Assembly (NCBI GenBank): GCA_024400295.1 | Contig: JAKSNA010000017.1 | Span: 1-56,069 of the forward strand | DNA length: 56,069 nucleotides | Origin: Bacteroidales bacterium | GTDB lineage: Bacteria > Bacteroidota > Bacteroidia > Bacteroidales > F082 | Direction of reading: 5' to 3' | In this document: positions 40,370-48,620 of the stretch, piece after piece | Position numbering within the stretch: the stretch's first letter is position 1 | How the letters are laid out: the number at the start of each line of letters is the position of its first letter | Made by a program: the position numbers and the translations under genes | The notes under the pieces: model-generated | The model's input: only the letters and a program-made list of their open reading frames with translations | The model's database searches: none | What the model was told of the DNA's origin: nothing

Positions 40370-40675
40370 TCACTCTTGTTTCTCTATTTCCACCTTCAAT
40401 GGTTGGTTGTCGTAGCACCATTCGCGATGATTTGACATCTGTTCGGAAATGAATGTCTTGATGCCGTCCATATTCCAGTCGAAAGCATCTCCGGCATCGA
40501 TCAGGATTTCAGTGAGGCGGTTGATGGCTTGCGAGTGATATACGCCTGACACTTGGTTGAAGGTTTTCCCGGTGGCATGGGCTACGGCGTCGATGGTCTC
40601 AACAGCTCCGCTGAGTTCTTCAAACAACAAGTCTTCGTTGTGACGATTACGTTTCCTGTTATCTTGTTTTACCAT
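40370..40675 (-). CDS. Small hypothetical protein
   Basis: 101 aa from ATG at 40675 (MVKQDNRKRNRHNEDLLF); a longer frame is rejected because a TAGTTTTG promoter box lies at 40700-40707. The body contains SGAVETIDAVAHATGKTFNQVSGVY and ends in an acidic tail. The protein is soluble with a basic N-terminus; no family recognised. It sits between the BRO pseudogene and the restriction operon. Confidence 0.55.
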   Translation of the reverse strand: MVKQDNRKRNRHNEDLLFEELSGAVETIDAVAHATGKTFNQVSGVYHSQAINRLTEILIDAGDAFDWNMDGIKTFISEQMSNHREWCYDNQPLKVEIEKQE

Positions 40676-40699
40676 AGTATATAGCGTTTGTTTCGGCTG

Positions 40700-40707
40700 C
40701 AAAACTA
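40700..40707 (-). promoter_or_regulatory. -7 box of the 101-aa gene
   Basis: Minus-strand TAGTTTTG, 25 bp upstream of ATG 40675. Confidence 0.55.
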
Positions 40708-40776
40708 AAACGGAGGTGTGCCGAATGTGGGCGCACCTCTGTCGGATTGATGAAAATTTCAAGTTTTATTTTGTCA

Positions 40777-41690
40777 TTATTTTTTTTGCGATTTGAGATA
40801 ATGATGAGCGTTTGTCGCTTCATTATCTCCCTTGATTTCAAGGGCGTTCTTGTTTTTGGCGTTCAAAGGTGAAATAACGGATTGTCCTGTTCGAGCTTCT
40901 ATGTTTTCTCGGGCGTCTTTTGCCACGCTACCGCCTTCAATAGCAATCTGTCGGCTTTCTTCAAATGTTTCAGGATCGCGCGATTTGGAAATGGCGGTAG
41001 TGGTAACCTCAGCCAACATATTCAGCACCAGTTCGATGTTGGTCATATTGTCGCGCAGATTTTCTTTCTTCAGATTTTTGAATTGTTTGTATTGCTTTAT
41101 TGAGAATCCACTCCAAGCCTTGGTCATCTCGTTGGTCAGGATGGCGTACTCCTGCTCTTGTTCAATGCCACGCGCTTTCCATTCATCGGTCAGTTCCTTG
41201 CGCATTTCAATGGATTGCAGACGCTGGTTAATCCGCCTTCAGTGTAACCTTTGGCTCGGTAAAAGTCGGCACCGCGCAAGATGGCTTTCTCCGGGTCGGC
41301 GATTTCGTCCAAACGCTCGTTGCCCACTTGTGCCAACCACATCTTGAACGGCTCAGCCTTGGGTGATGGAATGGACTGTATGAGACGCAGAAGTCCCTTT
41401 GTATCAAGAACATCCGTTTCTCTCATTTTTCCATCCGCAGCTATCATTTTCAACCGGTGACAAATTGTCACCAGTTCACTTCCCTCTTCTGAAAGACGTT
41501 GCCTAAGTTTGTTCCAATACTTTCTTGCTGTCTGATAGTCAGCGCTATCAGTCAACACTTCCACCACATCCACCACGGAGAAATACCATTCCTCTTCATC
41601 TTCGTTCCATGTGGTGCGTATTTTCCTGCTTTCAAATAGTTTGATTTTGTTTTCCATCATTGTTTGATCTTTTGTTTTACTTGATGTCAT
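40777..41690 (-). pseudogene. BRO-family phage antirepressor-like gene, frameshifted
   Basis: Two overlapping frames make one gene. 41690-41190 encodes the Bro-N part (MMENKIKLFESRKIRTTWN, WYFSVVDVVEVLT, LLRLIQSIPSPKAEPFKMWLAQVG). 41205-40777 encodes the rest (MRKELTDEWKARGIEQEQEYAIL ... GGSVAKDAREN). The junction KGYTEGG-LTSVCN should continue as xINQRLQSIEMRKEL; an indel near 41225-41235 breaks the frame. Full-length relatives are about 280 aa and occur in phages and islands. Inactivation or a sequencing error are both possible. Confidence 0.75.
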
Positions 41691-41730
41691 TAGATGCTGC
41701 AAATCTACGATTATATTTTTCTCATTCACA

Positions 41731-41870
41731 ATATCTCCCTCGCTATCGCTGCGCAGGCTTCTGCATCTGCCAATGCGTGAACTTTGCAAACTACAACTAT
41801 ATTTCAAATGCAAAAGTAAGTATATGATACAAGAGCCAATGGACTATTGTTGTGCTAACCAATCCAACGC
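41731..41870 (-). repeat. Second copy of the ATPase-tail/exonuclease-tail segment
   Basis: Resembles 35653-35795. The minus strand reads ALDWLAQQ-stop (end of the ATPase pseudogene) and then HALADAEACAAIAREIL-stop, a leftover exonuclease 3' end like that of the gene at 44712. Confidence 0.75.
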
Positions 41871-42304
41871 ATAAATCTGCCGTATACCGTTATGCGAAAT
41901 CTCAGGATCAGAATCCATTGTCAGCAGAAACTTCGGATTGTGATCCTTCACGGAATTCAAAGGGGCGATTTCTCTGGTCAGTGTCTGTTCATCGCGTACT
42001 GTGAGAGCAACTTGATAATATTCCACAAGACCATCTTTAAATCTGATGAAATCAATTTCCTTATCACCGCTTTTGCCAACCATGACCTTATGTCCCGACC
42101 TGATAAGATGCAGATACACAATATTCTCAAGCAAACGTCCCAAGTCACCGCCGCGCAAGCCAAGCAACATTGTTCTCAACCCGACATCCGAAAGGTAATA
42201 CTTTTGTCCTGTGCGCAAAAGCTCCTTGCCTTTGGCATCACAACACGCTTGTCACGCCACATATTCAGTTGGTTGACATAGTTTTTGCGATTTAAATATT
42301 CCAT
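41844..42304 (-). pseudogene. DUF4143 AAA ATPase with large internal deletion
   Basis: The start at 42304 gives the usual N-terminus (MEYLNRKNYVNQLNMWRDKRVV), but the sequence then jumps in another frame to the C-terminal DUF4143 part (GKELLRTGQKYYLSDVGLRTMLLG ... LENIVYLHLIRSGHKVMVGK). The Walker A and B regions, some 250 residues, are absent. The upstream region carries a promoter box and two palindromes. Such ATPases are repeated in Bacteroidales genomes; role unknown. Confidence 0.8.
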
Positions 42305-42325
42305 GATTCCATTTTGTTTTCATGT

Positions 42326-42390
42326 TGCAAAAATACAATATTTTTGCACTCCATTGCAAAAACTACGTAAAAATACAAAGTTTTTGCAAT
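42326..42390. promoter_or_regulatory. Two perfect palindromes over the ATPase promoter
   Basis: TGCAAAAATA-CAA-TATTTTTGCA (42326-42348) covers the -7 box TATTTTTG (minus strand, 42328-42335). ATTGCAAAAACT (42353-42364) / AGTTTTTGCAAT (42379-42390) flanks a 14-bp spacer. Both half-sites share TTGCAAAAA, suggesting one dimeric regulator with four half-sites. Confidence 0.75.
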
Positions 42391-42491
42391 GAAATATGAA
42401 GGTTTCTTAAAATATGGAAAGGATGTATCAGGTGCATAGCGTGAAGGCATTTGCTTTTATATGTTACTAATGAAATTTGGTACGCATATCA

Positions 42492-42860
42492 TTATTTCGT
42501 CAGTATATCTTCTATCAATTCATCATGATAACACCCTTTTATTTGGGCTCTTGCCATAAGTGCAGAATATATTCTCCAGAAAATCTCGCCATGACTTTTA
42601 TTGGCACCTCTTCCGAATATACCACCTTTCTCTGTCTCATGAATATGATGTGCGTATTCATGGATGGCTATTCCCTCTAAAGGGCATGCACTTCTCCATT
42701 TAGAGTATATTCTGATACGATGTTTGTCAGAGGTATGTATATACGCCCCCATTTTGGTACGTGGTTTCTTGTCAATCACGAAAAGTTCAAAGGGGACTTT
42801 ACAAGTATAGATTCGAAGCAAGTACTCCTTGAAGTACTCGGCTGTTTGGACTCTATTCAT
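42492..42860 (-). CDS. SprT-like zinc metalloprotease-type protein
   Basis: 122 aa. IAIHEYAHHIHETEKGG carries HExxH plus the extra His typical of SprT/minigluzincin folds, with a possible third ligand in KSHGEIFW. Soluble. It is the last gene of the WYL-headed operon and overlaps the preceding gene by 4 bp (ATGA). SprT-like proteins in defence and phage genes may cleave DNA-bound proteins; no target is evident. Confidence 0.7.
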   Translation of the reverse strand: MNRVQTAEYFKEYLLRIYTCKVPFELFVIDKKPRTKMGAYIHTSDKHRIRIYSKWRSACPLEGIAIHEYAHHIHETEKGGIFGRGANKSHGEIFWRIYSALMARAQIKGCYHDELIEDILTK

Positions 42861-43282
42861 GACCCTTTGATTGCGCTGAGTTCTTCCTCGTTGAGCATTC
42901 TTGAACCAGCGATCTCACCTTTGTCACTGATGAATGTAATGGTGGATTCCTTCAAAAGGATAAAGCTGTTCTCGTTAACCTGCAAAAGGCTTCCGTACTT
43001 TTCTGATGGAATACTTCCCTGAAGAACTCCATCCAGATTGTACACCTTGTATTCATCGTCTATCTGTAGGCAGATAAACGTATCTCCGACAACAACCTGC
43101 TTAATACTCTTTTTGTCAGAAACAATACTTGAGAGATAGATTCTCTTCTTTTTTGACTCACCCTCAAATTGAACAACGGCAACAGGAATGTATGTTACGC
43201 TTTTTTGAATTTTGTCCTGATTGCTGCTTAATTGGTTGACACCAATTTTTGAAAACTTGATTTCTAAACTTAGTATTCCCAT
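42857..43282 (-). CDS. Beta-rich hypothetical protein
   Basis: 141 aa from ATG at 43282 (MGILSLEIKFSKIGVNQL). It is composed of repeated short strands (DTFICLQIDDEYKVYNLDGV, NENSFILLKESTITFISDKGEI), like two or three beta-propeller blades. No signal peptide. It overlaps the SprT-like gene by 4 bp and follows the PD-(D/E)XK nuclease gene after 102 bp. No family recognised. Confidence 0.6.
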   Translation of the reverse strand: MGILSLEIKFSKIGVNQLSSNQDKIQKSVTYIPVAVVQFEGESKKKRIYLSSIVSDKKSIKQVVVGDTFICLQIDDEYKVYNLDGVLQGSIPSEKYGSLLQVNENSFILLKESTITFISDKGEIAGSRMLNEEELSAIKGS

Positions 43283-43384
43283 AATTGATATATTTTGATT
43301 ATCTGGGTACAAAGTTAGAATATAGGTATGCCATTTATGGGCGCACCTCCGTTGGAAATAATAAAAAGCGTATTACTTTAACAT

Positions 43385-44704
43385 TTATTTAATATAACCA
43401 AGTTCCTTTGCAGCTTCGTAAAAAGCCTCACATTTTTCATCTCCATGGAAAGTTTGATACCATGCGATCCATCCATTCTCAGGATTTCTTGTGACCTTTC
43501 CTATGCCGACTTTCTCAATGATACGTTCTACCATTGCTTTCTGTTCCTCGGTAGGGTTATCGCACTGAAATCCCCAATATGGAGAAGGACATTCTTTATC
43601 ATTTGGGTCATACCAACACCCACACCATACTCCATTTATGCATATACCAAAGGATTTTCGATCCTCATTCTTTAGGTATTCTGACCATTTTGGTGCCAAC
43701 TTCATTCTCCATTCATCAATCATGTCCTTGCCTACTGTTTTTTGAAGACTTTCCAATCCAGCAAGTAGGTTTTTCACCTCTTGTTTTTTGTCATTCAGGG
43801 CATCCCAGTGTTCCAGAGCAGTCTGCTTCTCGCTTAGCAACTGTTCGCGTAAAAATTTTTCTATTTCCATTATGAGTTTGTTATTTAATCTTTTATTATA
43901 TCGTCCTTTTAAGAAGTCGATGAATTGTATTATTGCTGTTCTGAAGACAATTTCATCATTCGGTATCAGCGACAAGCATTCATTTTCAAGCCAATCGACC
44001 ATATCCAGATCCAATACATGAGTTTGTGATTTGAATCTATCTCTCAAATCCTTTACACAATGCTCACACATTGGACAAGACTTGTCGAAGTCGCACAAGC
44101 AACTTACTGCATCATAGAAAGCACATGCTCTTTCCTGATTGGGGGCACCCCAGTCTGTAGGTAATCTCCAAACAGACCTGTTGATATGGTCGAAGATATT
44201 TCTGTCAACATATCCAGGGAGTACTATAATGAAGATCTGGTCATCACTATAGCCTTCGGCTCTCATCTTTTGTATATATCTCGCCAACTGATTTCTCTGA
44301 AAAACAGCTCCTTTCAACTTGTTCTCGATGATAACGGCATATTTCCCCTTTTCTTGGATGGCTATATCGATATGATCTGTTTCTGCTGTTATTTTCGGAC
44401 GTAAGAACTGTTCTGCTTTATAACCTGAAGGAGAAAGGAAGTGTTGCAGGAAAGCCTCACAGATAACATGTCTGTTATTTGACTTGTACTGAAATAGCAG
44501 TTTTAGCAACTGGCTGGTTAGAGGCTCAGAAATATTAACGAGATCAAGCACATTGAGTTGGTATTTCGGCTTGTTCTCAGATTCCATGATTAGCGTATTG
44601 ACACGTTCTGTAAGAAGAAGCAAGTGTTTTGCATCTTCTTGTTCGGCCCAATCAATCTTGACCAGTAATCCAAGTATATTTTTAATCTTTTGTATTTCTT
44701 CCAT
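43385..44704 (-). CDS. PD-(D/E)XK nuclease family protein
   Basis: 439 aa. The nuclease core is near residues 85-165: LLKLLFQYKSNNRHVICEAFLQHF, then HIDIAIQEKGKYAVIIENKL, giving D-x(11-13)-ExK, followed by a helix with a conserved Gln/Tyr (NQLARYIQKM). This matches the PDDEXK_4 type. The middle contains CPMCEHC, a possible metal site, and the C-terminus has WYDPNDKECPSPYWGFQCD. Such proteins are frequent in defence islands. Part of the WYL operon. Confidence 0.8.
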   Translation of the reverse strand: MEEIQKIKNILGLLVKIDWAEQEDAKHLLLLTERVNTLIMESENKPKYQLNVLDLVNISEPLTSQLLKLLFQYKSNNRHVICEAFLQHFLSPSGYKAEQFLRPKITAETDHIDIAIQEKGKYAVIIENKLKGAVFQRNQLARYIQKMRAEGYSDDQIFIIVLPGYVDRNIFDHINRSVWRLPTDWGAPNQERACAFYDAVSCLCDFDKSCPMCEHCVKDLRDRFKSQTHVLDLDMVDWLENECLSLIPNDEIVFRTAIIQFIDFLKGRYNKRLNNKLIMEIEKFLREQLLSEKQTALEHWDALNDKKQEVKNLLAGLESLQKTVGKDMIDEWRMKLAPKWSEYLKNEDRKSFGICINGVWCGCWYDPNDKECPSPYWGFQCDNPTEEQKAMVERIIEKVGIGKVTRNPENGWIAWYQTFHGDEKCEAFYEAAKELGYIK

Positions 44705-44711
44705 ATATAAA

Positions 44712-45242
44712 CTATAGTATCTTCATCGCTATCGCCGCGCAAGCCTCCGCGTCTGCCAAGGCGTGATGATGATTTTCTAAAATATAACCGCAACGCTCGG
44801 CGATGATGTTGAGGTTGTGATGTCCTTCTGGCCAGACTTTGCGCGAAGCTATGCAGGTGCAATAGAATTCATAATCAGGATAATCCATCTGATAGACACG
44901 GAAGACGGCTTTCAGGCAACTCTCGTCGAAGGCTTTGTTGTGGGCCACAAGAGGCAGGCCGCGCTCGCCGTTCATGCTGCTGATGCCTTCGATGCCGTGT
45001 TGCTTGAGCAAGGCTTCCACCTTTTCCCAAACGAAAGGGAAGACGGGAGCATTCTCGGTGTCCTTTGCCGTGAGACCATGCACCTGAGTACACCAGTAGT
45101 TGTAATACTCCGGCTCGGGCTTGATGAGCGAGTAGAATCTATCGACAATCTCTCCGTCGCGCACGATGACGACGCCAACAGAACAAACAGATGAACGCTC
45201 GCAGTTGGCGGTCTCAAAGTCTATTGCTGCAAAGTCTTTCAT
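44712..45242 (-). CDS. DnaQ-like 3'-5' exonuclease
   Basis: 176 aa from ATG at 45242. DEDDh motifs are complete: ExoI DFETA, ExoII LVAHNKAFDESCL, ExoIII HHHALADAEACA. The enzyme should remove nucleotides from DNA or RNA 3' ends. It sits 7-8 bp from both neighbours in the WYL operon. The 3' end of this gene type is present as leftover fragments at 35653 and 41731, so it has taken part in repeated recombination. Confidence 0.9.
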   Translation of the reverse strand: MKDFAAIDFETANCERSSVCSVGVVIVRDGEIVDRFYSLIKPEPEYYNYWCTQVHGLTAKDTENAPVFPFVWEKVEALLKQHGIEGISSMNGERGLPLVAHNKAFDESCLKAVFRVYQMDYPDYEFYCTCIASRKVWPEGHHNLNIIAERCGYILENHHHALADAEACAAIAMKIL

Positions 45243-45250
45243 TGTTTTAT

Positions 45251-46480
45251 TTAGAATGGATATCGGATTTTCAGATACTGAATCCAATTCTGAAATTCTT
45301 TGTTTTTTGGGAAATACTGTTCAAGTAAATCTATAAGAGATTCTATCGTTATATATCCAAATGTTGAACGCCCTTCATCTGTGAGGAACTTTTCGTATAT
45401 AGGTAAAATTTTATTAAAATGCGGATTCCCATGGGGATAGAGCGTTATACTATGGAACTTTTCTACGCTGTCTTTTTCAATATTCTTGTTTCCTACCATA
45501 CTTGCACCAAGTATATGGTTTCTCCAAATTTGACGGAATTCATCCTTGCAGAGTGCCGTTTCTCTAATGGGATGATTTGTAATCTCTGGAATGAACCAAC
45601 CGCATGATTTTGTGACTTGAGCATACCTGGACTGCTCGTTTTCCATTACCTCACGACGTTCAGTGATTCCACTAAATGGATAACCTTCTTCTGTGTATTT
45701 TACTTCAATACCAATACCGCAAAGCATACCTTTATGCAAATATTTTATATATGTGTCGAATGAGGTGTTGTCATTCAAACATTTTGTTTTGTCAGGTGCC
45801 CATTCGATTTGTATGTCCTTCACCTCATCAATCTCATCAGCGCCAAGAATTTTGTTGAAAACAAGTGCTGTAGCATTTAAGTCGTACCCCATAGGAATAA
45901 ACACATTCCAAGGTATGTGCTCACTGCGCAACATGTTGGCATACAAACCATCATGTTGTGTGGCAGTAAGACTTGGATAACGCCCTTCTATTCTTCTAAG
46001 AATTTCTTGCCGGAAATCTTCGCAGAAATTAAGACCTGCTTTGGCATCATCAGGCATTAGGAAAGCTCCGTATTTACCATATTTATTTTTAGGATCAAAT
46101 TGAACTTTCAGATAGTTTGTTCTAAAATCAGATTGATGAGTACGTGCAATTCTCTTAAAAGGCTTGTCGCCTTTATAAATCAAAGGTGTCATGATTTCTT
46201 TTGTTTTATTAATTAATTTTTTTATCTTTAATATCCGTGAAGTCGTTTTCGGTGTTTGAACGGTCAGGTTGATGACTTCATCATACTCTTGCCTGTAGCA
46301 CCACAGGCTGTTATTCGGTCCATGTTGAATAGAAAGGTTCTTACCGTTTTGTGCTGCACGAACCTGTAGGATGTCACCCTCTATGTGAGTCAAGAAAACT
46401 ACGTTGTCCTCACTTATCCATTCACCATTGTTGTTGCGTACAAGATGAAAATCATCTGTATGTTGCTTCGAATTTGTCAT
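45251..46480 (-). CDS. PGN_0703-type putative restriction endonuclease
   Basis: 409 aa. The C-terminal half contains GIGIEVKYTEEGYPFSGITERREV, an E-x-K nuclease-like core, followed by EFRQIWRNHILGASMVG and FHSITLYPHGNPHFNKILPIYEKFL, which I recognise as the PGN_0703 family first named in Porphyromonas. The N-terminal 100 residues (LVRNNNGEWISEDNVVFLTH) look like an added beta domain. The start overlaps the preceding gene by 4 bp. Substrate unverified; it may restrict DNA or act as an effector nuclease. Confidence 0.7.
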   Translation of the reverse strand: MTNSKQHTDDFHLVRNNNGEWISEDNVVFLTHIEGDILQVRAAQNGKNLSIQHGPNNSLWCYRQEYDEVINLTVQTPKTTSRILKIKKLINKTKEIMTPLIYKGDKPFKRIARTHQSDFRTNYLKVQFDPKNKYGKYGAFLMPDDAKAGLNFCEDFRQEILRRIEGRYPSLTATQHDGLYANMLRSEHIPWNVFIPMGYDLNATALVFNKILGADEIDEVKDIQIEWAPDKTKCLNDNTSFDTYIKYLHKGMLCGIGIEVKYTEEGYPFSGITERREVMENEQSRYAQVTKSCGWFIPEITNHPIRETALCKDEFRQIWRNHILGASMVGNKNIEKDSVEKFHSITLYPHGNPHFNKILPIYEKFLTDEGRSTFGYITIESLIDLLEQYFPKNKEFQNWIQYLKIRYPF

Positions 46481-46995
46481 ACGTGTTCAAATTTTGGAAC
46501 ATTAACGTTTATGGGGATTGTTTCATCATCATCCATGGTGGGAACTGACAATTTGATAATACCATCAGGCATACTATCATCAATAAGCAGTGTTAGCGGA
46601 TAGATTTCGCTATTTTCGTCAAGAATAGGATATCCGTTTTTATCAAAATTCTCCATATAAGCCGAATCAATACCATATACAAACACACTCTTACTATGAA
46701 TATCCATTTGATGGTTGATGAAAGGATCTTTCTCTGCATCAAAGGTTTTTCCTTGTGTCAAATCCATTCCGTATATAAGAAATGGCGCAGCATCGCATGA
46801 CCTGGCAAGCAGCATCATCGAGCGTGTGTTGGCATATAGATTGAGAGCATATTCAGAGGAGTGACGAACATGAAAGTCTTTCTCAAAGTCTTTTATAACG
46901 TCACGAAATGTTTTTCCGTCAGATAACCTTCTGCCATCATAGTTGAAATCCGAAGGGTTGTAGTGGAATGTCTCAATTATCTCTTTTTCCATCAT
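46477..46995 (-). CDS. Hypothetical protein of the WYL operon
   Basis: 172 aa from ATG at 46995, overlapping the WYL gene stop by 23 bp. No domain recognised: an N-terminal helical part (KTFRDVIKDFEKDFHVRH, NLYANTRSMMLLARSCDAAPFLIYG) and an acidic, strand-rich C-terminus (IIKLSVPTMDDDETIPINVN). It overlaps the putative restriction gene by 4 bp, so the two are likely translated together and may form a complex. Confidence 0.6.
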   Translation of the reverse strand: MMEKEIIETFHYNPSDFNYDGRRLSDGKTFRDVIKDFEKDFHVRHSSEYALNLYANTRSMMLLARSCDAAPFLIYGMDLTQGKTFDAEKDPFINHQMDIHSKSVFVYGIDSAYMENFDKNGYPILDENSEIYPLTLLIDDSMPDGIIKLSVPTMDDDETIPINVNVPKFEHV

Positions 46996-47914
46996 CTTTA
47001 GCCGTATTATATTTGTATTTCTTCCACATTCTCTTAATAATCCCGGCCATTTCCTTGCGCAGCCAAAGCGGTTCAAGAACTTCCAACTCTTCGTTGTTCC
47101 ACAGCAGCTCCCGAATGAAGTCGTGTTCGGCGCGAACTCTCAGCTCGAAAATGCTGAATTGTTCGTTGCGCTCGGTTTCCACTTGCGATTCGTGCATGGG
47201 CAGGTCGCGAAGATAGTTGGCTTGCTTTGGCGACACCTTGAGCACCACGGTTTCGGGTTTGGTCTTGCCGCCCGCGATGATGCCGAAGCAGCCGTCGAAA
47301 AACTCTTTTGGCTTGAAATCCTCCGGATACTCGAATGAGTGGCTCGACAGCCGGAAATCGCGGATGCGGTCGAGGCAAAACACGCGGTCTTCGTTGGCAG
47401 GCCATTTCCGTCCGACCATGTACCATCGTTGACGGAAAAGCTTCACACACAATGGCATGAGATAATGCTCCTTCTCGTCTTCACGCCAATAGTTGTAATA
47501 GACAATGTGAATGAAACGGTTCTTCTTCATCGCATTGATGATGGGGTCTAAATATTCTCGTCCGCTCGGCACTTCTTCAAGAATAATTCTGTCCTTGATC
47601 GATTTGCTTCCGCTGAGCGAATTGCTGACGGAGTACGTGTCTAACAGCCAGTTTTCGATGTTTCCCTGCCTCAAGTCTTCATCGTTGTCAATGTAATATC
47701 TGTAAGGTGCTGTTTTTTCGCATTCAATGTTCAAGCCGAAAGTGTCAAGAATCGCCCACTTCCATTTGATGAAGGTGCGTTTCAGCATCGGTTTGCCTCG
47801 GCTGATGTCATCGTCTTCAATCCATCTGCTGTTAAGCTCTTCAAATGTTATCTTGCGGGCGGAATGTATGGTGTTTGCTATCCACACGAGTTTATTGGTC
47901 TGATTCAGTGGCAT
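46973..47914 (-). CDS. WYL-domain transcriptional regulator
   Basis: 313 aa: an N-terminal winged-helix-like part (IHSARKITFEELNSRW ... LKRTFIKWKWAILDTFGLNIEC) and a WYL domain (IHIVYYNYWREDEKEHYLMPLCVKLFRQRWYMVGRK, RVFCLDRIRDFRLS), then a WCX-like C-terminus. WYL proteins bind ligands such as nucleic acids and control defence genes. First gene of a seven-gene operon, with a TATATTTG promoter box at 47945-47952. Confidence 0.9.
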   Translation of the reverse strand: MPLNQTNKLVWIANTIHSARKITFEELNSRWIEDDDISRGKPMLKRTFIKWKWAILDTFGLNIECEKTAPYRYYIDNDEDLRQGNIENWLLDTYSVSNSLSGSKSIKDRIILEEVPSGREYLDPIINAMKKNRFIHIVYYNYWREDEKEHYLMPLCVKLFRQRWYMVGRKWPANEDRVFCLDRIRDFRLSSHSFEYPEDFKPKEFFDGCFGIIAGGKTKPETVVLKVSPKQANYLRDLPMHESQVETERNEQFSIFELRVRAEHDFIRELLWNNEELEVLEPLWLRKEMAGIIKRMWKKYKYNTAKDDGKRDN

Positions 47915-47944
47915 GACTTATCTGTTTGTTACAAATTCGGTCTG

Positions 47945-47952
47945 CAAATATA
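47945..47952 (-). promoter_or_regulatory. -7 box of the WYL defence operon
   Basis: Minus-strand TATATTTG, 31 bp upstream of the WYL gene start at 47914. Confidence 0.65.
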
Positions 47953-48008
47953 GCGAATATATGTGCCCGTTGTGGGCATAGGTTGTTTTTTCTTCAGCCC
48001 ATTTGCCA

Positions 48009-48038
48009 AAAAACCACCCTGTCTCCAAGGTGGTTTTT
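48009..48038. terminator. Terminator of the oxidoreductase operon
   Basis: AAAAACCACC / GGTGGTTTTT hairpin with flanking A and T runs, just after the stop at 48067. It isolates the operon from the WYL promoter. Confidence 0.85.
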
Positions 48039-48066
48039 CAGTCATGATAAAAGCTTGTTTTCAAGC

Positions 48067-48603
48067 TTACTTAACGTTGTCTTTTCCAACCTGAACGGCC
48101 TGCATGTTCAACGGGATGAGCTTGTGGGCGCGTTCCGGCAGGCTGTGGCGCAGACCTTCTTCGACGTTCTTGTCGAGGATGATCGGGCGGAGCTTCAGGA
48201 ATGCACCGAGGATGATCATGTTGAACACCTTGCTGTTACCCATGTCGGATGCCAGCTGGGCGCCTTCGATGGTGTGGATGTGAATGTCGGTACGTGTTGG
48301 CTTCTTGGTGATGCCGTTCGGGTCATAAAGGAGATAACCGCCCGGTTTCACTTTTGATTCGAATTTGTCGAGTGACTGCTGGTTGAGGATCACTGCTGTG
48401 TCGAAAGCGTTGAGGATAGGTGAGCACACGCGTTCATCGCTGACGATGACAGTCACGTTTGCTGTGCCACCGCGCATCTCAGGACCGTATGACGGCATCC
48501 AGCTCACTTCTTTGCCTTCCATAATACCGCTATAAGCAAGAATCTTGCCCATTGACAAGACACCTTGTCCGCCGAATCCGGCAATAATAATTTCTTCTGT
48601 CAT
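48067..48603 (-). CDS. 2-oxoacid:ferredoxin oxidoreductase gamma subunit
   Basis: 178 aa. EEIIIAGFGGQGVLSMGKILAYSGIMEGKEVSWMPSYGPEMRGG is the conserved start of the gamma (KorC/VorC/PorG-like) subunit. It assembles with the alpha, beta and ferredoxin subunits encoded upstream. Last gene of the operon. Whether the complex uses 2-oxoglutarate or branched 2-oxoacids cannot be decided by eye. Confidence 0.92.
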   Translation of the reverse strand: MTEEIIIAGFGGQGVLSMGKILAYSGIMEGKEVSWMPSYGPEMRGGTANVTVIVSDERVCSPILNAFDTAVILNQQSLDKFESKVKPGGYLLYDPNGITKKPTRTDIHIHTIEGAQLASDMGNSKVFNMIILGAFLKLRPIILDKNVEEGLRHSLPERAHKLIPLNMQAVQVGKDNVK

Positions 48604-48620
48604 TGCTTTACTTTTTTAGA

